Part shown: positions 63,440-64,000 of the stretch, one piece after another | Layout: the number at the start of each line of letters is the position of its first letter | Numbering within the stretch: the first letter of the stretch is position 1 | Assembly (NCBI RefSeq): GCF_026230105.1 | Contig: NC_079476.1 | Span: forward strand, 24,046,559 to 24,110,558 | Length of the DNA stretch: 64,000 bases | DNA from: Diorhabda sublineata | Lineage: Eukaryota > Arthropoda > Insecta > Coleoptera > Chrysomelidae | Reading direction: 5' to 3' | Notes under the pieces: model-generated | Seen by the model: only the letters and a program-made list of their open reading frames with translations | What the model was told of the DNA's origin: nothing | The model's database searches: none | Translations under genes and position numbers: made by a program

Positions 63440-63535
63440 AAAAATTTTTTCTCGGTTGTGAATTTTTTACGATTATGAACTTCTATTGACATCTTGGTGA
63501 GGTTGAAGTCGGAAACGTTTCAGATAATCCTCGTA
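63440..63535 (-). mobile_element. Orphan mariner terminal fragment
   Basis: The minus strand from 63533 reads CGAGGATTATCTGAAACG then TTTCCGACTTCAACCTC, after a TA. It matches the terminal repeat of the relic ending at 42384. Only about 70 bp past the end looks related; no transposase is visible. Confidence 0.6.
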
Positions 63536-63539
63536 TATA

Positions 63540-64000
63540 TAATTAGAAATTTCATTAATTTTAGCATCTTTATTATTGACTCGTATATATCTTATTTAAT
63601 AACAAATTTTAAGTAGGTGAGAATGTACATAGGTCATTTAACAACAATCTCGACTAATAAATTATGTTTATTTGGCAATTAATACATATCCCAACATACC
63701 ATGTTCAATGTTAAATTTAATAATTAAGACGTGGAAGTTAAATATTTATATAGAAATGAATATGCGTCTGGTTTCCAGGCACGCATTCGCACAATATTAC
63801 CAGTATATGCGTTCCTTAGAAATATACTGAAAGCAGTAAAGAAAAAGTTTGTCCTCAACAATCTCTTTAATCTTATTAACATTAGTTCACCTAAGAAAGT
63901 CATTTTGAGTGCTTGTTCTGACTGAGAAATTTTTAATAATCAAGGTTAGCTAAATTGGAGTTGACTCATTGAGTCGGCTCCTTTTTCCACAGTTGTTTCC
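63540..64000. other. No feature recognised
   Basis: AT-rich sequence running to the window edge. A 64-codon open frame at 63731-63925 has no recognisable motif. Confidence 0.5.

Noticed and set aside
1..64000. tRNA, rRNA or CRISPR arrays
   Set aside because: No T-loop/B-box pattern with a foldable cloverleaf and no regularly spaced repeats with unique spacers were seen. CRISPR is not expected in an animal genome.

Overview
The window is animal nuclear DNA, almost certainly from an insect. It is AT-rich, its genes have many short exons with GT/AG introns, and it is packed with decayed Tc1/mariner copies plus Helitron and non-LTR retrotransposon debris. No prokaryotic, organellar or viral genes were seen. 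The insect order cannot be fixed from the sequence. A beetle is a guess based only on repeat style.

Three host genes are supported. (1) Minus strand, 4798-18401: a complete 19-exon MAP4K3/happyhour kinase (GCK-I family, 913 aa) with an N-terminal kinase domain, a proline-rich linker and a C-terminal CNH domain. Reading phase was checked across every junction. (2) Minus strand, 20798-33442: the last three coding exons (1327 aa visible) of the golgin GMAP-210/TRIP11. It has a very long coiled coil, then a GRAB-type Arf-binding region and a conserved C-terminal tail. The exon carrying the start codon was not found. (3) Plus strand, 57441-59526: a complete two-exon guanylate kinase (197 aa).

Layout: 1-4700 is intergenic, with a tandem duplication, a retrotransposon RNase H relic and an (AT)n microsatellite. 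4.8-18.4 kb is MAP4K3, with a mariner relic, a long hairpin, a small inverted-repeat element and local tandem duplications in its introns. 18.4-20.8 kb is the spacer that should hold the MAP4K3 promoter and the GMAP-210 3' end. 20.8-33.4 kb is GMAP-210, whose introns hold retrotransposon and mariner relics. 33.4-57.4 kb has no recognised coding exon and is a dense mariner graveyard, with a Harbinger-like MITE and a possible hAT-like MITE. 57.4-59.5 kb is guanylate kinase, and 59.6-64 kb holds Tc1, Helitron and mariner fragments.

The three genes are not an operon and share no evident pathway: nutrient/TOR and stress signalling, cis-Golgi tethering, and GMP phosphorylation. The most interesting material is the repeat archaeology: about fifteen Tc1/mariner relics from many families, two copies sharing the same inactivating lesion, a pair sharing sequence outside the transposon, and a miRNA-like or fold-back hairpin in a MAP4K3 intron. 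I found no convincing new multi-gene system.
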